The translations under genes and the position numbers were made by a program. A stretch of DNA of 64,000 nt from Rhizomys pruinosus. Taxonomy: Eukaryota > Chordata > Mammalia > Rodentia > Spalacidae. The DNA is taken from NCBI GenBank assembly GCA_009823505.1, contig VZQC01012278.1:475949-539948 (forward strand), in the 5' to 3' direction. A model generated the notes under the pieces. It made no database searches, was not told the origin of the DNA, and saw only the letters and a program-made list of their open reading frames with translations. Below are positions 12,257 through 23,058 of this stretch, one piece after another (the first letter of the stretch is position 1; every line of letters begins with the position of its first letter).

Positions 12257-13215
12257 GATGAAATAATTTATGTGTCCACTACGTTAAACCCTACAGAGAA
12301 TACCGGGAAGCAATACAAGACGGAAAAAGGAACATCATAGTGGGCTACATAGCAAAAACAAAATAAGTTATAATTATGTAAATTCGACGAACCCACTAGG
12401 AACAACAAAACAGAAACAAATCACAATAATCAATTCAGCATCTTCAATAATAACTGGGAATATCAATGGCATCAATTCCCGCCAGAAGACACAGACTAGG
12501 ATAATGGATTGAAAAAAACAACCCATATTTTGGTTGTCTACAAGAACTCATCTTACCTTCAAGTGATTGCACAACCTCAGGGTAAAGGATGAGGAAAAAC
12601 ATCACTGTAAGAAAATGGCGCTAAGAAACAAGCAGGCATTTGATTGCTATTTTGTCATTGCAAAAATGAGACTTTCAAATTAGAATTAATCAGTGAGATA
12701 AGAACCTCAATCACTTCATTCGCTTTGGACTGGGAAACAACTACCAAAAATATATTATAATCACTGATATATATTGAACCAAAGTCCAAGTGCACAATTC
12801 TAAAGAGTACTACTAACTTCAGACATAGATAAAGCCCAAATGAGTAATAGTAGGTTACTTCAATATGCCACTGGATAAGTAAACACAGAAAATATCTGAA
12901 TTAAATGCTATCATACATGAAAAGGACTTAAAACATTCTCCAGATATTCCCTCAAAGCACCGAATAATCCACATTGTATTCATGAAACTTTCTCTTAAAA
13001 TAGTATCATATACGTGGGGCAAAAAAAAAAAATTTTTTTCGTCAACCAATCAAAGAAAAAAAATATGATGTTCTATCAGTCCACAATGCAATAAAGCTAA
13101 AAGCTGTTAAACAACCAAAGAACTCTAGAAATTCACCAAACTCATGGAGATAAATGACTGGACATCTTGAAACTAAGAAATGAGACAAAGAAGAAATCAA
13201 AAAAGAATGAACTTT

Positions 13216-13640
13216 TCTAAGCAGGAAGCAATCTGGGAAGAAGGGGGCCCGGTAGAATGTAAGCTGTTGCGATTGGGGTGAATGGTATGAAGTACAATAT
13301 AGAACTGGACACTCATATTTGATCAACTTGATTGGGAAACAGCAGCCCCCCCTACTGATGGTGTGGACCCGATTGAGCTCCTGTAGTGGGTTTTGAACAC
13401 GCTCATCGCAAATTGGTTTTACATGAAGGATGTTGTACTCACAAATATCATTATTTTAAAAAAAAAAAAAGAAGAAACAAAACAAACAAAAAACTGAAAA
13501 GATGCAGAAAAGTTATTTAGGCAGAATGCATGATCTAGGATGGGTAGGGGTGGGGTTGGGGGTAAGGGAAGGGGAATAGCCTGAAACTGAAATTGGAAAA
13601 TGATGTATGAATAACACAAAGCCAATCAAAAAAAAAAAAA
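13216..13640 (+). mobile_element. Module X 3' part, 5'-truncated, nested in old L1
   Basis: It starts at the 'ttctaagc..agcaatctg.ggaag' block and runs through 'caaattggttttacatgaaggatg', an A-rich spacer, the G-rich tail (gggtaggggtggggttggggg) and a final A run at 13628-13640. The matching copy at 20257-20669 has the same limits. Confidence 0.8.
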
Positions 13641-13930
13641 TATCACCTAAAGCTATAATCAGCCCTTGTTTTTTAAAATCCCAAGTTAAAAGACTTCCTG
13701 TGGAAATGTAGGTGATTTTCTACACAATTAAGGACGCATAACCATGTGTAGTTCTATAGGAGCAGCTATGTAAGTAGTAAGTAAATATTAATAAATGTAG
13801 TCCATGTCTTGTAAAAACCAAAACAAAACAAAACAAAAAAAAAAAAGTGAAAAATGAACTTATTCTGGAACAAATGAAAATGTTAACACTGTAGAAACAA
13901 ATCTTGAAGACACATTAAAAGCGTTCCTTG

Positions 13931-14077
13931 CAGGGCTGGTTGTGGTGCACGCCTTTAATCCTAGCACTTGGGGAGGCAGGAGGGCAGGGAGGAATCTTTG
14001 TGAGTCAAAGGCCAGCCTGGTTCCTAATTGAGTTCGAGATCACTGGGTCTACAGGGAGACCCTGTCTCGAAAAGACC

Positions 14078-14104
<27 letters not shown>
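13931..14104 (+). mobile_element. B1 SINE (noisy copy)
   Basis: B1 body from 'cagggctggttgtggtgcacgcc' to 'gaccctgtctcgaaaagacc' with a ~26-A tail. Several single-base insertions relative to the partner at 20964 fit poor base quality. Confidence 0.92.
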
Positions 14105-14108
<4 letters not shown>

Positions 14109-14257
14109 TGGAAGTTATATGAGCTTTAAGTCCTAACTTTTAAAAAGTCAGAAAGACACCAAAATATACTTACTGACATCAGGCTCATATCTGGCAAAAA
14201 AAACAAACCAAAACCTAAATCTAGTAGATAACTAGAAATAATAAAAAATCAGACAGA

Positions 14258-14400
14258 GTCCGGTGATGGTGCACACATTCTTTAATCCACAGCACTCAGG
14301 AGGCAGAGCGGCAGATCTCTGCCAAGTCTCAAGGCCAGTCGCTACATTAGTAAGCTCCAGGCCAGCGGTACTAAAAAGGAGACCCTGTTTTCAAAAAGAC

Positions 14401-14434
<34 letters not shown>
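14258..14434 (+). mobile_element. B1 SINE (noisy copy)
   Basis: B1 from 'gtccggtgatggtgcacac' to 'caaaaagacc' with a ~33-A tail. In the partner copy the flanks show the TSD 'aaaatcagagcag'. Confidence 0.9.
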
Positions 14435-14437
<3 letters not shown>

Positions 14438-14639
14438 AGCAGAATCAATGAATAGAAAAAAGTAAACAATCCAAAGAGTCATCGAATCTAAGAGCTGGTA
14501 ATTTGAAAAAATTAACAAGATAGGCAGACCCTTAGCTCAGCTCACCCGAGAAAGAAAGAGAAAATACACGTCAGGGAAATCACGGATGAAAGAGGAACAT
14601 TCACGATGGATACCAAGGAGCCCCAAAGCATAATAACGA

Positions 14640-15031
14640 CAGACTGTAAAAGCTTGCACAAGATTCATGCAAGCTCAACTAAGACCAGAACACAGGATGG
14701 GAACTGCAAGTGAAAATAGCAGAGATACCACATCTTAGTATGAGAAAATACTTGACATGTTACTGCTGCATTGAGGAAGACTGGCTGATTTTAAACAAGA
14801 GACTCTGGTAGGCTGACTGGAGATCAGTGGATGACTGGCACAAGGACATGACCAGGAGATTATTTGGCAACAAAGAGTTGAACACAAATGGACAGAATGT
14901 TAATGAATTCATAGAGGTGGGGCTGTGGGAGGGTGCCATTGGTCCATTGGAGAAGGGGGTGTAAGGTGCTATAAGACTGATTGAAGATGTTAAAAATGCC
15001 AGAAATACACAGAAAGAATTCAATAAAAATA

Positions 15032-15069
<38 letters not shown>
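14640..15069 (+). mobile_element. Lx-like L1 3'UTR tail inserted in the old L1
   Basis: 'gcttgcacaagattcatgcaagctcaac', 'ggctgactggagatcagtggatgac' and the G-rich 'gtggggctgtgggagggtgcc' resemble the distal Lx 3'UTR. It ends in a long A run (15031-15068). The minus-strand frames here are repeat shadows. Confidence 0.55.
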
Positions 15070-15070
<1 letters not shown>

Positions 15071-15074
15071 TTAA

Positions 15075-15304
15075 GGCTGGAGAGATGGCAACATAAAGAC
15101 ACATAAGAAGAACGGGATGCTGCTTCCAAGATGGACTGAGTTGTTTCCCAGAACCCACATTATTAACAACCATGCTATAACAGCATATCCAGAGGACCAA
15201 ATGCTTTCTTGCCCTGTGTGCATGTATTGCATGACAATTGTACACCTACACTCAGCAAAAACTAAACACATAAAAATTAATTAAAAAAAAAAAAAAAAAA
15301 AAAA
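15075..15304 (+). mobile_element. B3-like SINE
   Basis: The head is 'ggctggagagatgg'. The partner at 22038 shows 'cctgggtttagttcccagaaccc' in the B-box region. The tail is A-rich. It is older than the B2 copies with the 17-bp duplication. Confidence 0.75.
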
Positions 15305-16117
15305 TATAACTATTATTACATAAAAAAAAATTTTCACAAAGTGTAAACTAAGGAATGATCAACAACTTTAAACAGATTAGCATAACAATTAAGGTAAGAA
15401 ATGTAATACAGAAGCCTCCTGACTAAAAGAAAAGCCTAGATATATATGGATTCATAGCGAGAATTTTACAAATCTTCAAACAAGTCATCTGCTTAACATT
15501 GAGTTACAAAAATATAGATCCTGAGAGAGACAGAGAGGTCCCAAACTATTTCTATGAAGCCAATACTACTCTAAATCTAAAACCATAGGTAAATAAAAAA
15601 ACAAAAAAGAAAGAAAAATATAACTGTACCCTAATTAAGATAAATACAAAATTTCTCATTAAATACTTGCAAATTGCATACAGGAACCAATACAAAAATA
15701 TCACAACTTGATCGAAGGTTTTTTTTTTATTCTAGAGATGCAGGAGAAGGTTCAATATACAAGTCAGTAAATGAACAAGTCTTTAAATGGGACATAAAGA
15801 CAAAAACACACCATGCTCATCCTGAAGATGACAGAAACAATGGCCTTGGACAGCATTCTACCATGTGCTCATGGAGAAATTCCATGGAAGGAATTGGTCT
15901 TGAGGGAAACATATCTTCAACATGGTTTGAAGCACTATGGTACATAAACCACACCAACATCTAAATGGAGTGAAACAGGAAGCATTTGAATTAAAATCAG
16001 GGATCAGGCAAAGCTTTCCGGACGCTATCCCCACTCCTGTGAAAAGATGCATTAAGACTTGGTAGATAGGGAGGAAATTAAAGAAAATAGATCAAATTTC
16101 TCTATTGGAGATTAAAA

Positions 16118-16158
16118 AAGATAAATATATATATATTATATATTATATATATATATAA
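16118..16158. repeat. (TA)n microsatellite
   Basis: About 40 bp of TA repeats lie at the end of the segment matched by 23041-23057. The assembly break at 23058 falls at this same low-complexity point. Confidence 0.9.
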
Positions 16159-16640
16159 CTGATATATGACCCAGAAAATTCTGCCAGAAATCTAGAATTT
16201 TTTAAAACTTGTTAGGATACATTTTCACCCCCAAAGGCAACTTGTTTAAGATACAAATTCAATTTTAATCTGTCACTGCCTTTTCAATCTAAACAAAGCA
16301 ATTAGAGAAAGTGATCATGGAATCAGTCCCATTCACAATAGTGTCAGAAAATAAAATATTTAGGAATTCTAAAAATGTGAGAAGAAAACATAGGGGAACC
16401 TAGTAGATATAGCATGGAAGGACTTTCTAAACTGGAACCTACTGCATCAGAAGTTAGGCAACAATCTGAACAATTAAAGTCATTAAACTAAAACCCTTTG
16501 GTTCAGCAGAGGTAGCAACCAGTTGAATAAAAATAAAGCGCACAAAATGAGACAATCTTTCCCAGAAATACACATGACAGAGGATTAATAACCAGAATAT
16601 ACAAGAATAACAGAAATGAAAAAAAAACCTTTGCAGCACC

Positions 16641-17377
16641 TAGAGAGTAACTTCATTAGGATTCATTAAAAATAGTTGTTACTAGTAGGATCCCAGAGGG
16701 CCTGATGTCTGCAGGAAATCTGAGGCATTTCTTTCCTTCAATCCCAGAGGAGTCAATCCTTCGCTAGCACTTTCTGGGTACTATCCTACTCGACTGCAAA
16801 CTGCATTTTCTTTCTCAGCCATTTAAGTTGAGGACCTCTGGCCTGTTGGAACATACTAATTTCTTCCGTTAGTTAGTTTTAAGATTTTGGATTGGCAAGT
16901 TTTTATTGAAAAAATTTTCACATCTACTATATCCCCCTTTTTTATTTTAGTTGTTATTTGTTGACCCATGAGTCTCAAAAAAAGCAGTTTGTATTATACA
17001 TACCTAGAGGGTGGAATCAAGGCAAGGTTTCATCAATTAACCCATGCTGTTTTTTGGGTTACGTGGTATGGTGATTAACTTTGGGAAACAAACTTTTAAG
17101 TTTTCTTAAATTTTAAATCAATCGCATAGATGAAGAGATTCTACCAGGTGATACTATATGACAGCAAAATTATAGGAGAAACATTTGTTTCATGCCAATC
17201 CCAAAGTAATTGTATACAGTTTTTAATTAAAGACTAATTGGATCAACAGCAATTGTATATCACCAATTACTTCAGATGGCATTAATGTTTTTTCAGACCT
17301 TTAACCAATGTTTTTAATATACACAGATTTACTCTATTACTAAGTCCTAACACCATTGTAACCTGTAGACAGAGTCT
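16641..17377. other. No gene recognised; sequence present only in copy 1
   Basis: Apparently unique AT-rich DNA. It belongs to segment U, which probably fills the gap marked by the N at 23058. Confidence 0.5.
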
Positions 17378-19278
17378 GGACAAAACTGGACACTTTTGAA
17401 CTCACATCAATTAATTAATGCACCAATCGAATGATACACCGTGATCCCTCACCCACCCCTCCCACCCTTCCAGTCACCATTTCAGTCAGTTTTCTTGATC
17501 TTTTTTTTTTTTGTTGTTCTTTTTGTTATATTCATCCCTCTCCACAAGAAATTATTATAACTGGGTTATTGGTACTACATCCATTTATGAGAATACCATT
17601 TGTCGTTTTGTTTTTCTGCACTGTGTTACTTCTCTTACATATGGTCTTCCATGCTCCATCCATTTACCTGCAAAGTTTCATATGAGTTTGTCTTTCTTTA
17701 CTGCTGCATAGAATTTCATTGAGTAGATGTACCACAAATTTTTCATCCACTCGTCATTTGAGGGCATTTGGAATTGGTCCGGTTTGTTTTTTTGCTATTG
17801 TGAACAGAAGTGGCAATAAATAGAGCTGTGCAGATGGTAGCTCTCAGTTAAGATGAGCCTGTGGGGTATATACCCAGGAATGGTAAGACAGGTCAAATGG
17901 AAGGCTCATTATCTGGATCTTCCAAGTGTTCTCCGCATTGCTTTCTATAGTGGTTGCACAGTTTACATTGCAACAGCAATGGATGGTGTTCCCCTTTTCC
18001 CCACACCCTCTCCAGCACTTGCAATCATTTGTTTTTGTCTTATCCCCTAGCCAGTCCAATACTGATAAGATGGTATTTTGTTTTTTCTGTATGTGTAAGG
18101 AAGGTTACTCCTCGTGCATGCAGTTTGTGCACGCCGTTGTACCGTGCATCCGTGGAGGTCAGAAGATGGGTGTTGGATTCCCCCCTGGAACTGGAGTTCT
18201 CCTGGAATTGGAGTTTTTTTTTTTTTTTTTTTTGCCATGTGGGTGCTGGGGGAGTGAACCCGGGTCCTCTGTAAAAGTGGTCGGCGCTCTTAACCGCTAG
18301 CCATCTCTCCAGCCCGTAAGAGGTATCTTAAGGTTTGTTTTTAATTTGGCATTTCCCTAATTATTAAGATGTCGAACACTTCCTAAGGTGTTTTACAGCC
18401 ATCTCTAATTCCTCCTCTGTGAAGTCTCTGTTCAGAGCTTTGCTCCATCTTCTGAGTGATTCATGTGTTTTTCTTTCTCCCATGTGTTTTTTGAGTAGCT
18501 TGTTTACGCTGGAAATTAATGCTTTGTCATGACTGCTGTGGTGAAGATTTCCTCCCAGTCCCTGGGTTTTCAGTCTCCTTCACTTCCTTTATTGTTTCCT
18601 TTTGATGTATAGAAGCTGTTGAGTTTAATAAAGTCCCAATTGTTGCCATGTCAATTTGAATTTTGTGCAGTTGCTGTCTGATTAAGAAGTCTTTCCTACA
18701 CCTATGTCATTGTAGGCTACTGCCAGTTCTCTTCTTCATCTCCAAGTTTTGATTTCATGTGTGAGGTCTTTGATCCCACCTGAATTGACTTTGCACAGGG
18801 TGCGAGGTAAAAAAAAGGGGTTTTAATTTCATCCTTCTACAGTGGTGATCCAGTTTTGGCCAACACCATTTCCTGAAGAAGCTGGCCTATCCGCCAATGT
18901 TCTCTGGCCTCACTTATCAAATATGAATGGTTTGAAATTGTTGTGCTCAGGTTTTGGATCTTCAGGGATTTATTACATTGGTAGAATTGGTCCTGTTTTT
19001 TGTCCAGTAACCAAGCTGATTTAGGACTGTTGCCCTGATTATAGGTTTGATGTCTGGTAGAGCAATCCCCCCTTATTGCACTTTTGACCCAGAGTTGCTT
19101 GCTATTCAGGGTCTTTTGTTTGCAAAATGAAATTGATAGGATTTTTTATGTATCACCCCTGTGACGAAGCCGTGGGGATTTTGGATCAGGGAATTGCATT
19201 AAATCTGTGTATAAATTTGGTAAAGAATGGACATATTTTACTACAGTTAGTTTCCCAATCCACGAGCATGAGAGGTTG
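17378..19278 (-). mobile_element. L1 LINE, minus strand, ORF2 C-terminal half
   Basis: Read on the minus strand, the L1 C-terminal landmarks appear: AGVW/CWRGCGEKGN..HCCCN near 17990 (cysteine-rich motif), NLQD near 18710 and SALWQKTGS-like near 18850. It starts at a G-rich 3'UTR (reverse of cacccctcccacccttccag). It ends abruptly at the N at 19279. It contains a B2 at 18081-18315. Confidence 0.88.
18081..18315 (-). mobile_element. B2/B3 SINE inside minus-strand L1
   Basis: The tail is at the left and the head at the right ('gctcttaaccgctagccatctctccagccc', reverse of the A box). The same insertion, at the same L1 position, is at 23746-23987, which shows that the two L1 copies are one locus. 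Confidence 0.92.
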
Positions 19279-19279
19279 N
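19279..19279. other. Single unknown base: residual assembly gap
   Basis: One N between 'cgagcatgagaggttg' (L1, minus strand) and a 29-base A run. To the right, sequence homologous to 12240 starts again. The join has no biological continuity: minus-strand L1 sequence meets a B1 A tail. Confidence 0.95.
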
Positions 19280-19311
<32 letters not shown>

Positions 19312-20256
19312 TGAAATAATTTATGTCCACTACGTTAACCCTACAGAGAATACTGGAAGCAATACAAAGGACTGAAGAAAGGAACATCATAGTGGCTACA
19401 GCAAAAACAAAATAAAGTTATAATTATGTAAATACGAAACACACTAGGAACACAAACAGAAAACAAATCACAATAATCAATTCACATCTTCAATAATAAC
19501 TGGGAATATCAATGGCATTAATTCCCCAGCCAGAAGACACAGACTAGGATAATGGATTGAAAAACAAAACCCATATTTTGGTTGTCTACAAGAAACTCAT
19601 CTTACCTTCAAGTGTATGCACAACCTCAGGGTGAAAGGATGGAAATAACATCACTGTAGAAAACGGCGCTAAGAAACAAGCAGGCATTGATTGCTATTTT
19701 GTCATTTGCAAAAATAGATTTCAAATTAAAATTAATCAGATGAGATAAGAACCTCAATCACTTCATCCTGAACTGGGAAACAACTGACCAAAAATATATT
19801 ATAATCATGAATATATATGAACCAAAGTCCAGTGGACACAATTTCATAAAGAGTACTACTAAACTTCAAGACATAGATTAACCCAAATGAGTAATAGTAG
19901 GTTACTTCAATATTCCACTGGATAAAGAATAAACAGAGAAATATCTGAATTAAATGCTATCATACATGAAAAGGACTTAAAGAACATCTCCAGAATATTC
20001 CACTCAAGCACCGAATAATCCACATTGTATTCATGAAACTTTCTCTAAAATAGATCATATACTGGGGCAAAAAAAAAAAATTCCGTCAACCAATCCAAAA
20101 AGAAAAAAATATGTGTTCTATCAGTCCACAATGCAATAAAGCTAAAAGCTTTAACAACCAAAGAATCTCTAGAAACTTCACCAACTCATGGAGATTAAAT
20201 GCTGGACTCTTGAACTAAGAATGAGACAAAGAAGAAATCAAAAAAGAAATGAACTT

Positions 20257-20669
20257 TTCTAAGCCTAGGGAGCAATCTGCGGAAGAGGGGGCGCGGTAGA
20301 ATGTAAGGGCTGCGATTGGGGTGAATGGTGAAATTACAATATAGACTGGACACTCATTTGATCATCTTGATTGAACATGCAAGCCCCCCCTACTGGATGG
20401 TGGGACCCATGAGCTGTGTGGGTTTGAACACAGCTGCTCGCAAATTGGTTTTACATGAAGGATGCTTGTACTCACAAATTATCACTTATTGTTAAAAACA
20501 AAAAAAGAAACAACAAACAAACAAAAACTGAAAGATGCAGAAAAGATTTCTGGCAGAATGCATGATCTAGGATGGGTAGGGGTGGGGTTGGGGGTAAGGG
20601 AAGGGAATATGCTGAAACTGAATTGGAAAATGATGTATGAATAACACAAAGCCAATCAAAAAAAAAAAA
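20257..20669 (+). mobile_element. Module X 3' part (duplicate of 13216-13640)
   Basis: Same limits and content as the copy at 13216, with a cleaner 'cctagggagcaatctgcggaagaggggg'. It counts as one genomic insertion if the duplication is an artefact. Confidence 0.8.
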
Positions 20670-20963
20670 CATATCACCTAAAGCTATAATCAAGCCCTTG
20701 TTTTTTGATCCCAAGTTAAAAGACTTCCTGTGGAAATGGTAGGTGATTTTCTACACCAATTAAGGAACGCATAACCTGTGTGAGTTCTATAGGAGCACTA
20801 TGTAAATAGTAGTAAATATTAATAAATAGTCCATTGCTTGTAAAAACCAAAACAAAAAAAACAAAAAAAAAAAAAAGTGAAAATGAACTATTCCTGGAAC
20901 GAAATGATAAATTGTTAACACATGTAGGAAACAATATCTGAGACACATTAAAAGCGTTCCTTG

Positions 20964-21128
20964 CACGGCGTGGTGTGGTGCACGCCTTTAATCCAGCACT
21001 GGGAGGGCAGGAGGGCAGGAGGATCTTTGTGAGTCAAGGCCAGCCTGGTATACTACAAGTCAGGACACTGAGGTCTACAGGGAGACCCTGTTCTCGAAAA
21101 GACCAAAAAAAAAAAAAAAAAAAAAAAA
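20964..21128 (+). mobile_element. B1 SINE (duplicate of 13931)
   Basis: B1 body 'cacggcgtggtgtggtgcac' to the A tail ending at 21128. Confidence 0.92.
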
Positions 21129-21280
21129 GTCTTGGGGAAGTATATAGCTTTAAGTACCTACACTAAAAAGTCAGAAAGAGCACAAAATATACTTAATGAC
21201 ACAGCTCAAGAATCTGGCAAAACAAGAACAAACAAAACCTAAATCTAGTAGATAACTAGAAATAATAAAAATCAGAGCAG

Positions 21281-21436
21281 AGTCCGGTGAGGTGGCACAC
21301 ATCTTTAATCCCAGCACTCAGGAGGCAGAGGCAGGCAGATCTCTGCAAGTTCAAGGCCAGTCTGGTCTACATAGTAAGCTCCAGGCCAGCTGGTACTAAA
21401 AAGGAGACCCTGTTTCAAAAAGACCAAAAAAAAAAA
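21281..21436 (+). mobile_element. B1 SINE with TSD (duplicate of 14258)
   Basis: B1 flanked by 'aaaatcagagcag' on both sides (about 21268 and 21433). Its A tail is shorter than in copy 1 (13 A against about 33), as expected if one copy has homopolymer error. Confidence 0.92.
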
Positions 21437-22037
21437 ATCAGAGCAGAAATCAATGAAATAGAAATAAGTAAAACAATCCAAAGAGTCATCGAATCTAAGA
21501 GCTGGTAATTTGAAAAAATTAACAAGATAGGCAGACCCTTAGCTCAGCTCACCCGAGGAAAGAAAGAGAAAATACACGTCAAGGAAATCACGGATGAAAG
21601 AGGAACATCACGATGGATACCAAGGAGCCCAAAGCATAATAACGACAGACTGTAAAAGCTTGCACAAGATTCATGCAAGCTCAACTAGACCAGAACACAG
21701 GATGGAACTGCAGAAATAGGCAGCAGGATCCACTCTTAGTTGAAGAAATACTGACAGATGTTTACTGCTGCGTGAGGAAGAACTGGCCTTTTTAGCACAA
21801 GAGACTCTGGGTAGGCTGACTGGAGATCAGTGGATGACTGGCATCAAGGAATGACCAGGGAGATTAATTTGGCACAAAGGTCTTAACACAAATGACAGAA
21901 TGTATGAATTCTAGAGGTGGGGCTGTGGGAAGGTGCCATTGGAGAAGGGGGTGTAAGGTGCTTAAGACTGATTGAGATGTAATGCATGAAATACACAAAA
22001 ATTATTCCAAAAATTTATGAAAAACCCCTCACACTTA

Positions 22038-22250
22038 AGGGCTGGAGAGATGCCTAGCACATAAGAAGACTGGATGCTCTTCCAGTGGACCTGGGTTTAG
22101 TTCCCAGAACCCACATGCTGATTAACAACCATCTATAACAGCATATCCAGAGGACCAAATGCTTTCTTGCCTCTGTGTGCATTGTATGACATGTGTACAC
22201 TTATACACATCCAGCTAAAACACTCAAACACATAAAAACTTAATAAGAAA
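22038..22250 (+). mobile_element. B3-like SINE (duplicate of 15075)
   Basis: Head 'gggctggagagatgcctagcac', B-box region 'gggtttagttcccagaaccc', then CA/A-rich tail. Confidence 0.8.
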
Positions 22251-23057
22251 ATATACACTATATTAACATATAAAATAAAATTTTCACCAAAGTTAAACTA
22301 AGGAATGATCAACAACTTAAACAGATGCATAACACATAAGGAAACTGTAACAGTAATAGAAAGCCTCCTGACTAAAAGAAAAGCCTAGATATATATGGAT
22401 TCATAGCAGAATTTTACAAAATCTTCAAACAAGATCATCTGCTTAAATTATTCAAAAATATAGATCCTGAGAGAGACAGAGAGGTCCCAAACTATTTCTA
22501 TGAAGCCAATACTACTCTAAATCTAAAACCAGGTAAATAAAAAACAAAAAAGAAAGAAAAATATAAGCCTGTATCCCTAATTAAGATAAATACAAAATTT
22601 CTCAGTTAAATACTTGCAAATTGCATACAGACACATACAAAAATATCACAACTTGATCAAGGTTTTTTTTTATTCCAGAGATGCAGGGAAGGATCAATAT
22701 ACAAGTCAGTAAATGGAACAAGTCTTTAAATGGACATAAAGACAAAAATCACATGCTCATCCTGAAAGACACAGAAACAGCCTTGGACAGCATCTACCAT
22801 GTGCTCATGAGAAATTCATGGAAGGAATTGGTCTTGAGGGAACATATCTCAACATGGTTAAAGCTATGTACAATAAACCCACAGCCAACATCTAAATGGA
22901 GTGAAACAGGAAGCATTTGAATTAAAATCAGGGATCAGGCAAAGCTTTCCGCTATCCCCACTCCTTGAAAAGATTGCTAGACAGGTAGAATATGGGAAGG
23001 AAATTAAAGGAAAATAGATCAAATTTCTCTATTTGGAGATGAAAAAAAAAAAAAATA

Positions 23058-23058
23058 N
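23058..23058. other. Single unknown base: residual assembly gap
   Basis: The N sits between an A/T run and 'acaaacctgg'. The left flank matches 16097-16115 and the right flank matches 17378 onward. The 1.27 kb between those points in copy 1 is absent here. Confidence 0.95.

Larger units (their letters stand above)
10800..16640 (+). mobile_element. Old L1 LINE, ORF1 region through ORF2 RT, broken by nested inserts
   Basis: The plus-strand L1 begins with ORF1-like coding remnants (about 11400-12070). The ORF2 endonuclease follows: INGINS..RRHR near 12470, LQETHL near 12540 and [12 protein letters not shown] near 13080. The linker FEKINKIGRPLAQLTR is near 14500 and the reverse transcriptase is at 15400-16640. 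It is full of stops and frameshifts. Nested inserts are B1 (12093, 13931, 14258), a module X tail (13216), an Lx-like tail (14640) and a B3 (15075). Single-base indels relative to the copy at 19280 are frequent. Confidence 0.8.
12240..19278. repeat. Copy 1 of a large noisy duplication (segments A, U, B)
   Basis: Segment A (12240 to about 16108) matches 19280-23057, and segment B (17378-19278) matches 23059-24962. Even the nested SINEs sit at the same sites in both. U (16109-17377) occurs only here. Differences are mainly one- or two-base insertions and deletions spread evenly, typical of uncorrected long-read sequence and not of ageing by substitution. It is most likely a gap fill laid down beside sequence that was already present. 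Confidence 0.85.
19280..23057 (+). mobile_element. Second copy of the old L1 (segment A'), probable contig of its own
   Basis: This repeats 12240-16108 in order, including the module X tail (20257-20669), two B1 (20964-21128, 21281-21436), the Lx-like tail (21648-22020) and the B3 (22038-22250). It reads more cleanly than copy 1. An RT frame is open over 22681-22920 (79 residues including a KELVLREHIS..TINPQPTS-like stretch) that is broken in copy 1. It starts in an A run and ends at the N at 23058. Confidence 0.85.

Noticed and set aside
14760..15271. Overlapping minus-strand frames with poly-phenylalanine
   Set aside because: They cross the A run at 15031-15068 and an L1 tail plus SINE. 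The Phe run is the reverse of poly-A.
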